From the NCBI RefSeq assembly GCF_002410825.1, contig NZ_DHOS01000070.1, positions 21,353-85,352 on the forward strand: DNA of 64,000 nucleotides, written 5' to 3'. Numbering within the stretch: the first letter of the stretch is position 1; the number at the start of each line of letters is the position of its first letter. Positions 1-6,918 of this stretch are shown here, one piece after another. The notes beneath the pieces are model-generated. The model was given only the letters and a program-made list of their open reading frames with translations, searched no databases and had not been told where the DNA came from. Origin of the DNA: Proteiniphilum sp. UBA5384 (GTDB lineage: Bacteria; Bacteroidota; Bacteroidia; Bacteroidales; Dysgonomonadaceae). The translations under genes were made by a program, and so were the position numbers.

Positions 1-359
1 GTTTTACTTGTTCTTGTTTTGTTAAGTATCAAAGGCTCGTTATTTGAAGTATTTCTCGGCGTAGAAGTTTCTTTATTCGATTGTTCTATTTTTGAAAACT
101 CAATCAATAATGCAACTGCTGGCGATTGCACCCTTCCGCCAATATATTTTTTAGCTTCGCCTGTTTTTGTAATGTCATTCCCATTTAGATAAAAATCAAG
201 CAATTCATCAATATAAATCTTTTCAATTTTTATGTTTCCTTCCCTTACAAACTCTATAACATTACCATTTACTTTAATTGAATGATAACTAGCTCCCCCT
301 GTTTTACTTTTGACAGATTTAATCTTCGATAATTTTTCTTTGAATTCAACTCTATTCAT
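1..359 (-). CDS. Hypothetical cassette protein (third cassette, C-terminus beyond the left edge)
   Basis: An open minus-strand frame starts at ATG 359 and stays open to the window edge, giving at least 119 residues beginning MNRVEFKEKLSKIKSVKSKT. The first 80 or so residues are mixed charged and aromatic, with no signal peptide or membrane segment; the stretch after residue 85 is rich in Ser, Thr, Asn and Lys, like a linker. I do not recognise the family. The start lies only about 30 bases after the cassette boundary at 390, with no room for its own promoter, as usual for cassette genes. A middle segment reading GGASYHSIKVNGNVIEF may form a small beta domain. Function unknown. Confidence 0.6.
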   Translation of the reverse strand, partial: MNRVEFKEKLSKIKSVKSKTGGASYHSIKVNGNVIEFVREGNIKIEKIYIDELLDFYLNGNDITKTGEAKKYIGGRVQSPAVALLIEFSKIEQSNKETSTPRNTSNNEPLILNKTRTSK

Positions 360-382
360 AAACATTCTCTTTTGTACAACTT

Positions 383-521
383 GTGCCTAACGTTTTGGCA
401 GCTTTGCGTTCGGGCGGGATTTTCAACCGAAAATTCCGAGCGAGCGACAAAGCGTAAATTTAAGAAAAAATGTCGAACGGAAACGTTCGACCCGCCTGAC
501 GCAAAACTGCTTGTTAGTGGC
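383..521 (-). other. attC-like recombination site ending cassette 2
   Basis: Read on the minus strand the site begins GCCACTAAC (513-521) and ends CAAAACGTTAGGCAC (383-397), where GTTAGGC is a perfect GTTRRRY core. Between them are inverted arms GCAGTTTTGCGTCAGGCGGG (492-511) and CCCGCCCGAACGCAAAGCTGC (around 398-418), which pair with a few mismatches. The central loop of about 70 bases is variable. Length is 139 bp, within the known attC range. Crossover is expected between 391 and 390. Confidence 0.78.
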
Positions 522-528
522 TGTTTTT

Positions 529-1344
529 TCATAATTCAATTGTGTGTGGTTTTATGTCTGTGTCGTGGTTTGCAATAACTTCTATACAATTTTGTTGTTG
601 GCTCATTTGTCTTACCCATTCCAAAGAACTAATTACTTTTTTCTTGTCAACCATAACGCCTGGCATTATCATTTGTTCCCACGATTTTTTGGCGTAACCC
701 GTGTCGGCACACAGCAACACAAATTTTCCGTTGTTTTGAACGATTGTAGAAGCAAGTCCCATTGTATGTCCGGGCGTACTGACAAAAACAACGCTGTCGT
801 CTCCAAACAAGTCAAACGCTAATTTTTCGTTTCCGTAATTTGATTGTTGGAATTTAAAAGTGTCAAATTTTACTCCGTCCCACATTGACGGAACATAAGC
901 AATTTTGTTTTTCTGAGTGTCAAGAATTTCTATGTCGCTAACCAAAATTTTCTTTGCTTCTTTTACCAATTTCATACCACTTGCGTGGTCGCTGTGCAAA
1001 TGACTCATTACTAAAAAGTCAATGTCGCTTGGTTTCAGTCCACGTTGTTCTAATTGTTCGGTAATTGCTTGTCCTTTTGGCAAGTCGGCTTTGTTGATGA
1101 TATAATGTAAGAAACCCAAATGTTTCTTTTGGTCTGTTCTTACGTCTGTGTGCCAACCTGTGTCAATTAAAACAAGTCCTTTTGGGTGTTCTATTAAATA
1201 CGCTGAAACAGGAAGCCACGTTTGGTGTCTTTTGCTTCGCAAAATTCCTGTGTAAGAAAATGGGTTGATTGTCTTTTCGTGAAATGGCAGTGAACTGTCA
1301 ACTCTTACTTGTCCGCAATGTAAAACGTGAATTTTTATGCTCAT
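529..1344 (-). CDS. Metallo-beta-lactamase-fold hydrolase, N-acyl homoserine lactonase-like (cassette 2)
   Basis: Predicted cytoplasmic hydrolase of 271 residues. The zinc signature HLHSDH sits near residues 115-120, followed by TPGHTMG (third metal histidine), CADTGY (bridging aspartate) and a final NHD, the order seen in AttM/AiiA-type lactonases and related MBL-fold enzymes. No signal peptide is visible. The frame can be opened at TTG 1356, but ATG 1344 (MSIKIHVLHCG) is preferred because it begins at the first beta strand. The gene occupies nearly all of its cassette: about 50 bases separate the cassette boundary from the ATG, and the stop lies 8 bases from the attC arm. Lactonase activity is an inference from fold and motif order; other ester or lactone substrates are equally possible. 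Confidence 0.85.
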   Translation of the reverse strand: MSIKIHVLHCGQVRVDSSLPFHEKTINPFSYTGILRSKRHQTWLPVSAYLIEHPKGLVLIDTGWHTDVRTDQKKHLGFLHYIINKADLPKGQAITEQLEQRGLKPSDIDFLVMSHLHSDHASGMKLVKEAKKILVSDIEILDTQKNKIAYVPSMWDGVKFDTFKFQQSNYGNEKLAFDLFGDDSVVFVSTPGHTMGLASTIVQNNGKFVLLCADTGYAKKSWEQMIMPGVMVDKKKVISSLEWVRQMSQQQNCIEVIANHDTDIKPHTIEL

Positions 1345-1385
1345 TTCTGTTATCAATTTGTCTGGTTGCGTGTCGCTCGGAAATA

Positions 1386-1521
1386 GCCACTAACGTTTTG
1401 GGTATTGCCGAAGGCGGGGATTTTTAGCACAAAAGTTCAATAGAAGAACGAATGTTGAACCTTGTACTAATGTCCAATCGAAGCCGTTCAGCCCCGCTTT
1501 TGGCAATACCATGTTAGCTGC
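1386..1521 (-). other. attC-like recombination site ending cassette 1
   Basis: On the minus strand it begins GCAGCTAAC (1513-1521) and ends CAAAACGTTAGTGGC (1386-1400). Inner arms GGTATTGCCAAAAGCGGGG and CCCCGCCTTCGGCAATACC pair with a four-base mismatch block, giving a two-part stem like the L and R boxes of attC. A smaller inverted repeat (AGTTCAA / TTGAACCT) lies in the loop. The eleven bases CAAAACGTTAG are identical to those of the second site. Length is 136 bp; crossover is expected between 1394 and 1393. Confidence 0.78.
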
Positions 1522-1541
1522 TCGTACAGTTCATCCTATTG

Positions 1542-2603
1542 TTAAATTCCTTGAAACACAAATGGTTTTGTAACTACAAATTTATTGGATGTTTCACCAG
1601 CATAAACTTGTTGTTTGTCCAAAGAGAGTTTTTTTACCTTTCCCGTTGATTGGCTGAAGTCCAAATTTTTAAAATCTACCCATACCGCATTGGGACTGAG
1701 TGCATCTTCAAAATAGTAAACCATATTCTTTTGGTCGGCGACTATTCTCCATCTGGTTGTCGATAAATTAGGGAATCCTTCTGTGGAAATTCCATAAGGA
1801 ACAGAACAATTTCTTATTACACTGAATACACTTGCTACGGCAACTCGAGTATTGTCGGTTTGTGGAATTGCGTCGATATAATAAGATGCACGTACAAATC
1901 TATCGGCAGCTCTATTGGTGCCTGGAAGGAAAATTTTGCCTGGTATTTCTTTCCAATATTCATTTATGGCCAATTGTTCCTCAAAGATTGGGTCATTGGT
2001 CATAACCGTATAGGAAGGGTCGTGATGAATAAACAATTTTCCGTTGATGTATTCAAGGATTGCATTGTCTCCTGTTGGGTCGGACAATGAGAGGTGTATA
2101 GTCGTATATTTATCTGTTCCGGGAATAAAGTCCGTAACCACGACAAATTCTTCTTTTCTGAATTGTTCAACCGCTTCTTTCACGGTTGCAAAATTATCCA
2201 AAGCGTATTGCGCCCATAGTGATACTGCAAGCCCTTTGGTGTTACTATCTTTTACAAATGGTGGGTACTTTGAATTGTTCAACCATAACATATTCGCATT
2301 AAGTCCTTTTTCGTTCATCCCGTCAGAAACTGCAATATCCCACGAACTGACAACAATGCTTCCGTATTTGGAAGTCCACTTAACTGTGTTTGTTCCGGTT
2401 TGTCCCTCTCGTTTTATGCCACGCGGGAATTGCCATAAATTTGCGGGTATCTCCATTGAAAAGTCCATACTTCGAGCAGTGATAATAGTACCGTTTGGAC
2501 CTTTATATACAACTCTAGTACAGGCTTCTGACCTTGTTGAAATGGTCAGAGTCACTATTGCAATGATAGCAGATAACGTGGTTTTGAAAAATAATTGTTT
2601 CAT
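1542..2603 (-). CDS. Linear amide C-N hydrolase, choloylglycine hydrolase / penicillin V acylase family (cassette 1)
   Basis: 353 residues with an N-terminal signal peptide (hydrophobic to about residue 23) followed by SEA and Cys28. In this Ntn-hydrolase family the catalytic Cys becomes the N-terminal residue, and here it directly follows the predicted cleavage point; it is followed by the conserved Arg (ARSMDF, R44) and Asp (D47). Later family features are VSSWDIAVSDGMNEKGL (near 85-101), the MTNDP motif and the RAADRFVRASYY segment. The mature enzyme is expected in the periplasm or outside the cell. Substrates of the family include bile salts, penicillin V and N-acyl homoserine lactones; the sequence alone does not decide. 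It is the first cassette beside the putative attI and so nearest to the Pc-like promoter. Confidence 0.85.
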   Translation of the reverse strand: MKQLFFKTTLSAIIAIVTLTISTRSEACTRVVYKGPNGTIITARSMDFSMEIPANLWQFPRGIKREGQTGTNTVKWTSKYGSIVVSSWDIAVSDGMNEKGLNANMLWLNNSKYPPFVKDSNTKGLAVSLWAQYALDNFATVKEAVEQFRKEEFVVVTDFIPGTDKYTTIHLSLSDPTGDNAILEYINGKLFIHHDPSYTVMTNDPIFEEQLAINEYWKEIPGKIFLPGTNRAADRFVRASYYIDAIPQTDNTRVAVASVFSVIRNCSVPYGISTEGFPNLSTTRWRIVADQKNMVYYFEDALSPNAVWVDFKNLDFSQSTGKVKKLSLDKQQVYAGETSNKFVVTKPFVFQGI

Positions 2604-2654
2604 ATACTCCTTATTTTAATTATAGTTATTTTTGATTGGTGTTGTCATTGTATG

Positions 2655-2700
2655 GCAGCTAACGCACAAATATACGCAATAATATTAAAAAACAATCATT
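2655..2700 (-). other. Putative attI-like site (platform side of the first cassette)
   Basis: The minus strand reads TTTGTGCG|TTAGCTGCC at 2655-2670, with the crossover between 2663 and 2662. It shares only CGTTAG with the two attC sites and lacks their long palindrome, as expected for attI against attC. It lies between the recombinase gene and the first cassette. The exact left limit of the site cannot be read from sequence alone. Confidence 0.55.
2667..2695 (-). promoter_or_regulatory. Pc-like cassette promoter overlapping attI
   Basis: The minus strand carries TATATTTG at 2667-2674, a perfect Bacteroidota -7 element (TAnnTTTG), and TTG at 2693-2695 as a -33 element with an 18-base spacer. 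Transcription would begin within a few bases of the recombination point (about 2660) and run into the inserted cassettes. Confidence 0.6.
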
Positions 2701-2851
2701 TGTTTCAATAAAAATTAAAATGGGTTTTACATCTATGTGAATCAGTTGATTGAAAACAGATATTTTGTTGCGTATTTCGAATTATTATACTATCTTTCAA
2801 CTCCAACAGAGATTTAAAAGTGGATGTTTAACATATCTGAAATACGCAGTT

Positions 2852-3922
2852 ATGGATTTTAGAGATAAAAGATATCATTTTGAGCCGGGTGAATATAACG
2901 GCAAGCAGGTGATTTGGATTAGGTTCGAAAAAGACAACCAACTTATCTCCTATCTGCGCAATCATACAAAAGCAAGATGGTCGGCATCGAAGAAATCATG
3001 GTATGTTACCGATAACCGATATTATCGTGAGTTATTTGGTTTGAAGCCGGTGATTGCCGGTAAAGAAGTACTGAGCAAAATTCATGCTAAAAACCTACCA
3101 GCTCTAAAACGGTTTCAGGAACAGATAATACTGAAAGGATACAGCGAAAATACGCTTAGAACCTATACATTGGAATTTGCTCAATTGCTGTACATCCTTA
3201 AATCGTATCCGGTCAATGAGCTTACTCCTGATCGGTTACGTGGTTATTTTCTTTATTGTCACCGGACACTGAAATTGTCGGAAAGTGAAATCCATAGCCG
3301 TATCAACGCAATAAAATTCTACTATGAACAAGTGTTACACCGCGAGAAAATGTTCTTTGATATTCCACGTCCCAAAAAACCGCAGACACTTCCAAAAATG
3401 CTCAATAAGAAAGAAGTGCAAAAAATTATTGAAGTTACCCAAAATCCGAAACATAAACTGATGTTGAAACTTGCTTATGGTATGGGGTTACGTGTCAGCG
3501 AACTGGTCAGCCTGAAAATTTCGGATATCGACAGTACCGCCATGTTAGTCCGAATAGAACAGGGTAAAGGGAAAAAAGACCGTGTGGTTCCCCTCCCGGA
3601 ATCAGTACTTGAAGATATGCGAAGTTATTATAAGGACTATCGTCCTAAAATATATTTCTTCGAAGGACAGGATGGAGGGCAATATTCCATCCGGAGTGCC
3701 CAACAAGTTTTTAAATCGGGATTAAAAAAGGCTGGAATCAAAAAACAAATCGGCATACATGGGCTGCGCCACAGTTATGCCACACACCTGTTGGAAACCG
3801 GTACAGATATACGTTTTATCAAAGATTTGCTTGGCCACCAATCTGTTAAAACGACCGAAATCTATACACACGTGACCGACCTGTCGAAGTCAAAAATAAA
3901 AAGTCCGCTCGATTCACTGTAA
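2852..3922 (+). CDS. Tyrosine recombinase of the cassette array (non-canonical integron integrase candidate)
   Basis: 356 residues from ATG 2852; the frame also opens upstream at TTG 2750, but MDFRDKRYHFEPGEYNGK starts a clear small N-terminal domain (residues 1-60 with a WS...WY motif, W43 and W50). A SAM-like core-binding domain follows (about 75-165), then the catalytic domain with R214 (GMGLRVSE), K239 (GKGKKDR), H303 and R306 (HGLRHSYA), H329 (LLGHQS) and nucleophile Y338 (YTHV). The tail KSPLDSL is like that of IntI and many Bacteroidota integrases. Between the beta-hairpin lysine and HGLRH there is no extra helical insertion of about 20-30 residues as in IntI, so by domain content it is XerC/D-like. 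Its 5' end faces the array, exactly as intI does. Confidence 0.85.
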   Translation: MDFRDKRYHFEPGEYNGKQVIWIRFEKDNQLISYLRNHTKARWSASKKSWYVTDNRYYRELFGLKPVIAGKEVLSKIHAKNLPALKRFQEQIILKGYSENTLRTYTLEFAQLLYILKSYPVNELTPDRLRGYFLYCHRTLKLSESEIHSRINAIKFYYEQVLHREKMFFDIPRPKKPQTLPKMLNKKEVQKIIEVTQNPKHKLMLKLAYGMGLRVSELVSLKISDIDSTAMLVRIEQGKGKKDRVVPLPESVLEDMRSYYKDYRPKIYFFEGQDGGQYSIRSAQQVFKSGLKKAGIKKQIGIHGLRHSYATHLLETGTDIRFIKDLLGHQSVKTTEIYTHVTDLSKSKIKSPLDSL

Positions 3923-4049
3923 GAATATGTATAGCGGAATAAGCCAGGCTGCATAAATATGGCTTGCCAGACCGAGTAACACAAATAGATGAAAAACGGT
4001 ATGGACAAATTCCCTTTTGGCCGTGGCGTATATGATCGCTCCTGCCAAA
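3914..4049 (-). pseudogene. C-terminal remnant of a hemolysin III (PAQR/YqfA) family membrane protein
   Basis: A minus-strand frame reads LAGAIIYATAKREFVHTVFH, then continues LFVLLGLASHIYAAW and ends in a TGA at 3914-3916 overlapping the 3' end of the recombinase gene. The order of the histidines (HTVFH...SHIY) and the final membrane helix match the C-terminal 40 or so residues of hemolysin III proteins. Upstream of about 4050 the homology and then the frame stop, so the 5' four-fifths of the gene are missing. The fragment probably marks where the recombinase platform or its ancestor joined the chromosome. The identification rests on a short match. Confidence 0.5.
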
Positions 4050-4196
4050 AAGTCAGAGGATATGTTTTGGCAAAGATTTTGACGACACTATGATAGAAAT
4101 AACGTGAGGCAGGTTTGGATCTCCCCATCCAATAATATGTGGAACTTTTAACTGGTTGTCACGTTTATCAATAAGAAAAGAAAGGAGACAATATAT

Positions 4197-6785
4197 ATGA
4201 ACTTTAATAATTTTACAATAAAAGCGCAGGAGGCGGTACAGAAGGCGATTGACTTGGCGCAGGGCAACAGCCAGCAGATGATTGAGCCGGCCCACCTGCT
4301 CAAAGGAGTGATGATGGTGGGTGAAAATGTAACCGGTTTTTTGTTCCAGAAACTGGGTGTGAATCCCCAAAACCTGGAGAGGGTGCTCGATAAGGAGATC
4401 GAGTCGTTTCCTCGTGTATCCGGGGGCGAGCCGATGTTGAGCCGGGAGACGAATGCGGTGTTCCAGAAAGCTACCGGTTTCACCAGCAAGATGGGCGACC
4501 AGTTCGTGTCGCTGGAACATCTGCTGTTGGCGATACTGGATGAAAAGAACAGTGCTTCGCAGATGATGAAAGATGCGGGTATCTCGCTGAACCAATTGCA
4601 GGCTGCCATACAGGACCTGCGCAAGGGGGAGAAGGTGACCAGCCAGTCGGCGGAGGACACTTACCAGTCGCTGGGCAAATATGCGGTGAACCTTACGGAA
4701 CGGGCGCGTAACGGTAAACTCGATCCGGTGATCGGGAGGGATGAGGAGATCCGCCGTGTGCTGCAGATACTGAGCCGGCGTACCAAGAACAATCCTATCC
4801 TTATCGGTGAGCCGGGAACGGGTAAGACGGCCATTGCAGAAGGGTTGGCATACCGTATCGTGCGGGGTGATGTGCCGGAAAACCTCAAAAGCAAACAGAT
4901 ATACTCTCTGGATATGGGAGCACTGATTGCCGGTGCGAAATACAAGGGTGAATTCGAGGAGCGGTTGAAATCGGTAATCAACGAAGTGGTGAAGTCGGAA
5001 GGGGAGATTATCCTTTTCATCGATGAAATCCATACATTAGTCGGTGCCGGAAAGAGCGAAGGAGCGATGGATGCAGCCAATATCCTGAAACCGGCGTTGG
5101 CGCGTGGAGAGCTGCGTGCTATCGGTGCTACCACGCTGGATGAATACCAGAAATATTTCGAGAAGGATAAAGCGCTGGAACGCCGTTTCCAGACGGTGAT
5201 GGTGGATGAACCGAGTGAATCGGACAGCATCTCGATCCTTCGTGGGTTGAAGGAGCGGTATGAAAACCACCATAAGGTGCGTATCAAAGACGAAGCGATT
5301 ATTGCTGCCGTACAACTTTCAAGCCGTTATATCACCGACCGGTTCCTGCCCGACAAGGCAATCGACCTGATGGACGAGGCGGCTGCCAAACTGCGTATGG
5401 AGGTAGACTCCGTTCCAGAAGAGCTGGATGAAATCATGCGCAAGATCAAGCAGTTGGAGATAGAACGTGAAGCAATACGTCGTGAAAACGATACCCAGAA
5501 AGAGGAGTTGCTTACCAGGCAGATCGAAGACCTGAAGGCGGAGGAATCGGAATACAAAGCCAAATGGCAATCCGAAAAAGAGATCATCAATAAAATACAA
5601 CAAGACAAGATTGATATTGAAAATGCCAAGTTCGAGGCAGAACGTGCCGAACGTGAAGGCGATTACGGCAAGGTGGCCGAGTTGCGCTACGGAACGATCA
5701 AGGAGAAGGAGAGCGAGATAGAAGCGCTGCAACAGCAGTTACACGAACGCCAGGGTGGCCGTGCGATGATCAAGGAAGAAGTGGACGCGGAAGATATTGC
5801 CGATGTGGTATCGCGGTGGACGGGTATTCCCGTAAGCAAGATGATGCAGAGCGAACGGGAGAAACTGCTTCATCTCGAAGACGAACTTCATAAGCGTGTG
5901 GTCGGCCAGGATGAAGCCATCACTGCCGTGGCAGATGCCGTGCGTCGTAACCGCGCCGGGTTGAGCGACCCGAAACGGCCGGTCGGCTCTTTCATATTCT
6001 TAGGGACGACAGGTGTGGGTAAGACCGAATTGGCAAAAGCATTGGCAGAGTACCTATTCGATGACGAGAATATGATGACCCGTATCGATATGAGCGAGTA
6101 CCAGGAGAAATTCAGCGCCACGCGATTGATCGGTGCGCCTCCGGGATATGTGGGATACGATGAAGGGGGACAACTTACCGAAGCCATCCGCCGCAAACCT
6201 TATTCAGTCGTACTGTTCGACGAAATAGAAAAAGCGCATCCCGATGTGTTCAATATTCTCCTGCAGGTGCTGGATGATGGGCGGTTGACTGATAACAAGG
6301 GTAGGGTGGTGAACTTCAAGAACACGATCATTATCATGACCTCCAATATGGGATCGAACCTGATCCGTGAGAATTTCGAAAGGATCACTCCTGCCAATAG
6401 GGACGAAATCATCGATAAGACCCGGAATCAGGTGATGGATATGCTGAAAAAGACGATCCGTCCGGAATTCCTGAACAGGATTGATGATATCATCATGTTT
6501 GCACCGTTGACAGAGGATGAAATTGAACAGATTGTTCGCATACAGCTCAATGGAGTGGAGAAGATGTTGTCGGAAAACGGTATTGAGTTGAAATATACTG
6601 ATGAAGCGGTCAGAAGTATTTCAGCAGCAGGTTTTGACCCTGAGTTTGGAGCTCGCCCCGTAAAGCGATTGATCCAGCGGAAAGTACTCAATCAACTCTC
6701 AAAAGACTTACTTGCCGGACAAGTGGACAAGACCAAGCCGATTACCATCGATGCGATAGACGATACGGTATTTTTTAGAAATTAA
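4197..6785 (+). CDS. clpB: ATP-dependent disaggregase ClpB
   Basis: 862 residues, the usual length. The protein has a double Clp N-terminal repeat (about 1-145), AAA+ domain 1 with Walker A GEPGTGKT (about residue 205) and Walker B FIDEIH, the long coiled-coil middle domain (about 400-525, rich in Glu, Lys and Gln), and AAA+ domain 2 with GTTGVGKT (about 605) and LFDEIEKAHPDV. It rescues aggregated proteins with DnaK in the cytoplasm. The start is supported by a strong AAAGGAG eight bases upstream, unusual for this phylum. It stands alone, with a terminator-like hairpin at 6816-6840. Confidence 0.98.
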   Translation: MNFNNFTIKAQEAVQKAIDLAQGNSQQMIEPAHLLKGVMMVGENVTGFLFQKLGVNPQNLERVLDKEIESFPRVSGGEPMLSRETNAVFQKATGFTSKMGDQFVSLEHLLLAILDEKNSASQMMKDAGISLNQLQAAIQDLRKGEKVTSQSAEDTYQSLGKYAVNLTERARNGKLDPVIGRDEEIRRVLQILSRRTKNNPILIGEPGTGKTAIAEGLAYRIVRGDVPENLKSKQIYSLDMGALIAGAKYKGEFEERLKSVINEVVKSEGEIILFIDEIHTLVGAGKSEGAMDAANILKPALARGELRAIGATTLDEYQKYFEKDKALERRFQTVMVDEPSESDSISILRGLKERYENHHKVRIKDEAIIAAVQLSSRYITDRFLPDKAIDLMDEAAAKLRMEVDSVPEELDEIMRKIKQLEIEREAIRRENDTQKEELLTRQIEDLKAEESEYKAKWQSEKEIINKIQQDKIDIENAKFEAERAEREGDYGKVAELRYGTIKEKESEIEALQQQLHERQGGRAMIKEEVDAEDIADVVSRWTGIPVSKMMQSEREKLLHLEDELHKRVVGQDEAITAVADAVRRNRAGLSDPKRPVGSFIFLGTTGVGKTELAKALAEYLFDDENMMTRIDMSEYQEKFSATRLIGAPPGYVGYDEGGQLTEAIRRKPYSVVLFDEIEKAHPDVFNILLQVLDDGRLTDNKGRVVNFKNTIIIMTSNMGSNLIRENFERITPANRDEIIDKTRNQVMDMLKKTIRPEFLNRIDDIIMFAPLTEDEIEQIVRIQLNGVEKMLSENGIELKYTDEAVRSISAAGFDPEFGARPVKRLIQRKVLNQLSKDLLAGQVDKTKPITIDAIDDTVFFRN

Positions 6786-6815
6786 TTCTTCAAGATCTCA
6801 GCTTATGACCGGGGC

Positions 6816-6840
6816 ACCCGTTTGTGAATCGAAAACGGGT
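6816..6840. terminator. Hairpin between clpB and trkH
   Basis: ACCCGTTT and AAACGGGT form an eight-pair stem with an eight-to-nine-base loop, followed by TTGGTTAT. It lies in the convergent gap between clpB and trkH and could serve both strands; the T tract is weak. Confidence 0.45.
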
Positions 6841-6918
6841 TGGTTATAAGATGTGGACGAAAAAGAGTTAATGATATACTGGTAGAGTAATGCAGTGATA
6901 AAATGATGTAAGAACGGA

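Larger units (their letters stand above)
1..3922. mobile_element. Integron-like cassette array with its tyrosine recombinase (left end outside the window)
   Basis: Seen: a tyrosine recombinase on the plus strand and, behind its 5' end, three minus-strand genes separated by two long imperfect palindromes (383-521 and 1386-1521). On the minus strand every cassette boundary reads CG|TTAG. Cassette 1 runs from 2662 to 1394, cassette 2 from 1393 to 391, and cassette 3 starts at 390 and leaves the window. The first eight bases of cassettes 1 and 2 (TTAGCTGC, TTAGTGGC) are exact reverse complements of the outer arm of the palindrome ending the same cassette (GCAGCTAA, GCCACTAA). This is the signature of attC cassettes inserted at G|TT. 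The divergent layout of integrase and cassettes is that of a classical integron, but the recombinase is not a canonical IntI. The array is visibly richer in A+T than the clpB region beside it. Confidence 0.82.

Noticed and set aside
2852..3922. Annotation of the recombinase as a standard integron integrase IntI
   Set aside because: The extra helical domain between the lysine motif and HGLRH that marks IntI is missing; the KSPLDSL tail alone is not enough.
3862..4128. 88-codon minus-strand frame over the recombinase 3' end
   Set aside because: It is in another frame than the hemolysin III remnant and overlaps the recombinase; no recognisable features.
6786..6918. Small gene between clpB and trkH
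   Set aside because: Only a terminator-like hairpin is seen; no open frame of useful length with a start.
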